Origin: Catenibacterium sp. co_0103
GTDB taxonomy: Bacteria; Bacillota_I; Bacilli_A; Erysipelotrichales; Coprobacillaceae
Reading direction: 5' to 3'
Assembly: GCF_004168205.1 (NCBI RefSeq)
Contig: NZ_RCYB01000092.1
Location: 1 to 7,387 of the forward strand
DNA length: 7,387 nucleotides
Both the position numbers and the translations under genes were made by a program. Positions 6,885 through 7,387 of the stretch are shown piece by piece. The notes below the pieces were generated by a model that was given only the letters and a program-made list of their open reading frames with translations, searched no databases and was not told the DNA's origin. The stretch's first letter is position 1. Every line of letters begins with the position of its first letter.

Positions 6885-6902
6885 AGTTCCTATCCACAGT
6901 TC
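6877..6902 (-). repeat. 13-base tandem duplication at the tnpA start
   Basis: On the minus strand GAACTGTGGATAG (6890-6902) is followed directly by GAACTGTGAATAG (6877-6889), one base different. Each copy holds a GTG. A good GAGGTG ribosome binding site lies just upstream at 6902-6907, four bases before the first GTG, whose frame matches the tnpA body but meets TAG TAG. Confidence 0.7.
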
Positions 6903-6911
6903 ACCTCAAAA

Positions 6912-6960
6912 TATAGATATTTCGCTATAAATTAGATATAATTATAGTGAAGTATCTATG
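6912..6960. repeat. Near-perfect 19-base inverted repeat around the tnpA/tnpB promoter region
   Basis: TATAGATATTTCGCTATAA (6912-6930) can pair over its full length with the 19 bases at 6942-6960. There are three G-U type pairs and no true mismatch, around an 11-base loop. The right arm ends one base before the AAAGGAG ribosome binding site of tnpB. It contains or borders the overlapping -10 boxes of both strands. In IS200 a leader hairpin protects tnpA from outside transcription; a similar role here is an inference. Confidence 0.65.
6937..6946. promoter_or_regulatory. Overlapping divergent -10 boxes for tnpB and tnpA
   Basis: The palindrome TATAATTATA holds a consensus TATAAT on the plus strand (6937-6942, for tnpB) and on the minus strand (6941-6946, for tnpA). 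No good -35 box was found at the right distance on either strand, so the promoters are probably weak, as is usual for transposase genes. Confidence 0.4.
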
Positions 6961-6974
6961 AAAGGAGTACATCT

Positions 6975-7387
6975 ATGGAACAGATGACTATTACAGCTAA
7001 AATTCAAATAATCGTAGCTGAAACAGATAAGGTTTTGCTTGATGAGACTATGTCTGTTTATCGTAATGCCTGTAATTATGTTTCAGACTATGTATTCCGC
7101 ACTCATGACTTAAAGCAGTTTTCACTTAACAAGGCTTTGTATTCTACTTTGCGAGAAAAGTTTAACCTTAAATCGCAGATGGCTCAGTCTGTTTTGAAGA
7201 CTGTTATTGCCAGATATAAGACCATTCTTGAAAATCAGAATGAGTGGATTAAAGCATCGTTCAAAAAACCTCAATATGATTTGGTATGGAACAGAGATTA
7301 TTCCTTAACACAAAACCGTTTTTCAATCAATACGCTTAATGGTCGTGTGAAGTTATCTTATTTTTCAGATGGAATGTCTAAGTATTT
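6975..7387 (+). CDS. tnpB: TnpB (OrfB) of the IS200/IS605 family, N-terminal 137 residues, cut by the window edge
   Basis: TnpB is an RNA-guided DNA endonuclease, an ancestor of Cas12, using an omega RNA made from the element's right end. The visible part matches the family's N-terminal region: a basic start MEQMTITAKIQI, then helices with YRNACNYVSDYVF (residues 33-45) and LKSQMAQSVLKTVIARYKT (73-91), followed by the turn into WNRDYSLTQNRFSI. The start is firm: AAAGGAG (6961-6967) lies seven bases before the ATG. The frame stays open to the last base, so no damage is seen here, in contrast to tnpA. The RuvC residues and the zinc finger lie beyond the window, so whether the nuclease is intact is unknown. 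Confidence 0.88.
   Translation, partial: MEQMTITAKIQIIVAETDKVLLDETMSVYRNACNYVSDYVFRTHDLKQFSLNKALYSTLREKFNLKSQMAQSVLKTVIARYKTILENQNEWIKASFKKPQYDLVWNRDYSLTQNRFSINTLNGRVKLSYFSDGMSKY

Larger units (their letters stand above)
6437..7387 (+). mobile_element. IS200/IS605-family element, left part, running off the window
   Basis: The element has a divergent IS605-type arrangement: tnpA on the minus strand near the left end, tnpB on the plus strand, and a short control region between them. A subterminal hairpin lies at 6447-6468. Such elements move as single strands through the Y1 transposase, insert next to a short target sequence and make no target duplication, so the exact left boundary cannot be fixed here; it lies somewhere between about 6430 and 6446. 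The right end is beyond the window. Since tnpA is broken, this copy probably cannot move on its own. Confidence 0.8.

Overview
The window looks like chromosomal DNA of a low-GC Firmicute (Bacillota). The DNA is AT-rich throughout, genes have strong AGGAGG-type ribosome binding sites, promoters have TATAAT-like -10 boxes, sbcD and sbcC are tightly coupled, and a DUF1292-type small protein is present. The SbcC/SbcD sequences feel like the Erysipelotrichales-type gut Firmicutes, but that placement is an impression, not a demonstrated assignment.

Layout, left to right. Bases 1-80 are a GC-richer stretch (about 52% G+C) with small hairpins. It may be the 3' end of a transposon, possibly the last codons of a TnpB-like protein plus its structured right end. 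Next comes a minus-strand block read from right to left: sbcD (3577-4719), sbcC (420-3575) and a DUF1292-family gene (100-363). sbcD and sbcC are separated by one base and start from a promoter near 4753-4782. The DUF1292 gene has its own likely promoter and ends in a terminator that overlaps its stop codon. SbcD (nuclease) and SbcC (SMC-like ATPase with a CPVC zinc hook) form the bacterial Mre11-Rad50 complex, which processes hairpins and blocked DNA ends.

A divergent promoter region (4720-4923) separates this block from a plus-strand two-gene operon. Its first gene encodes a 318-residue, helix-rich cytoplasmic protein of unknown function (4924-5880). One base later comes a 122-residue protein with two apparent zinc-binding clusters and an Ala/Lys-rich C-terminal helix (5882-6250). 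The operon ends in a clear hairpin at 6252-6292. This pair is the least explained part of the window and the best candidate for an undescribed function.

From 6300 to the right edge the DNA is an insertion zone. It holds the last codons and terminator of a truncated minus-strand gene (6346-6433), then the left end of an IS200/IS605-family element. That element has a subterminal hairpin (6447-6468), a decayed minus-strand tnpA (6490-6884), a divergent control region built around a near-perfect inverted repeat (6912-6960), and the intact N-terminal part of tnpB, which runs off the window at 7387. No tRNA, rRNA or CRISPR array was seen.
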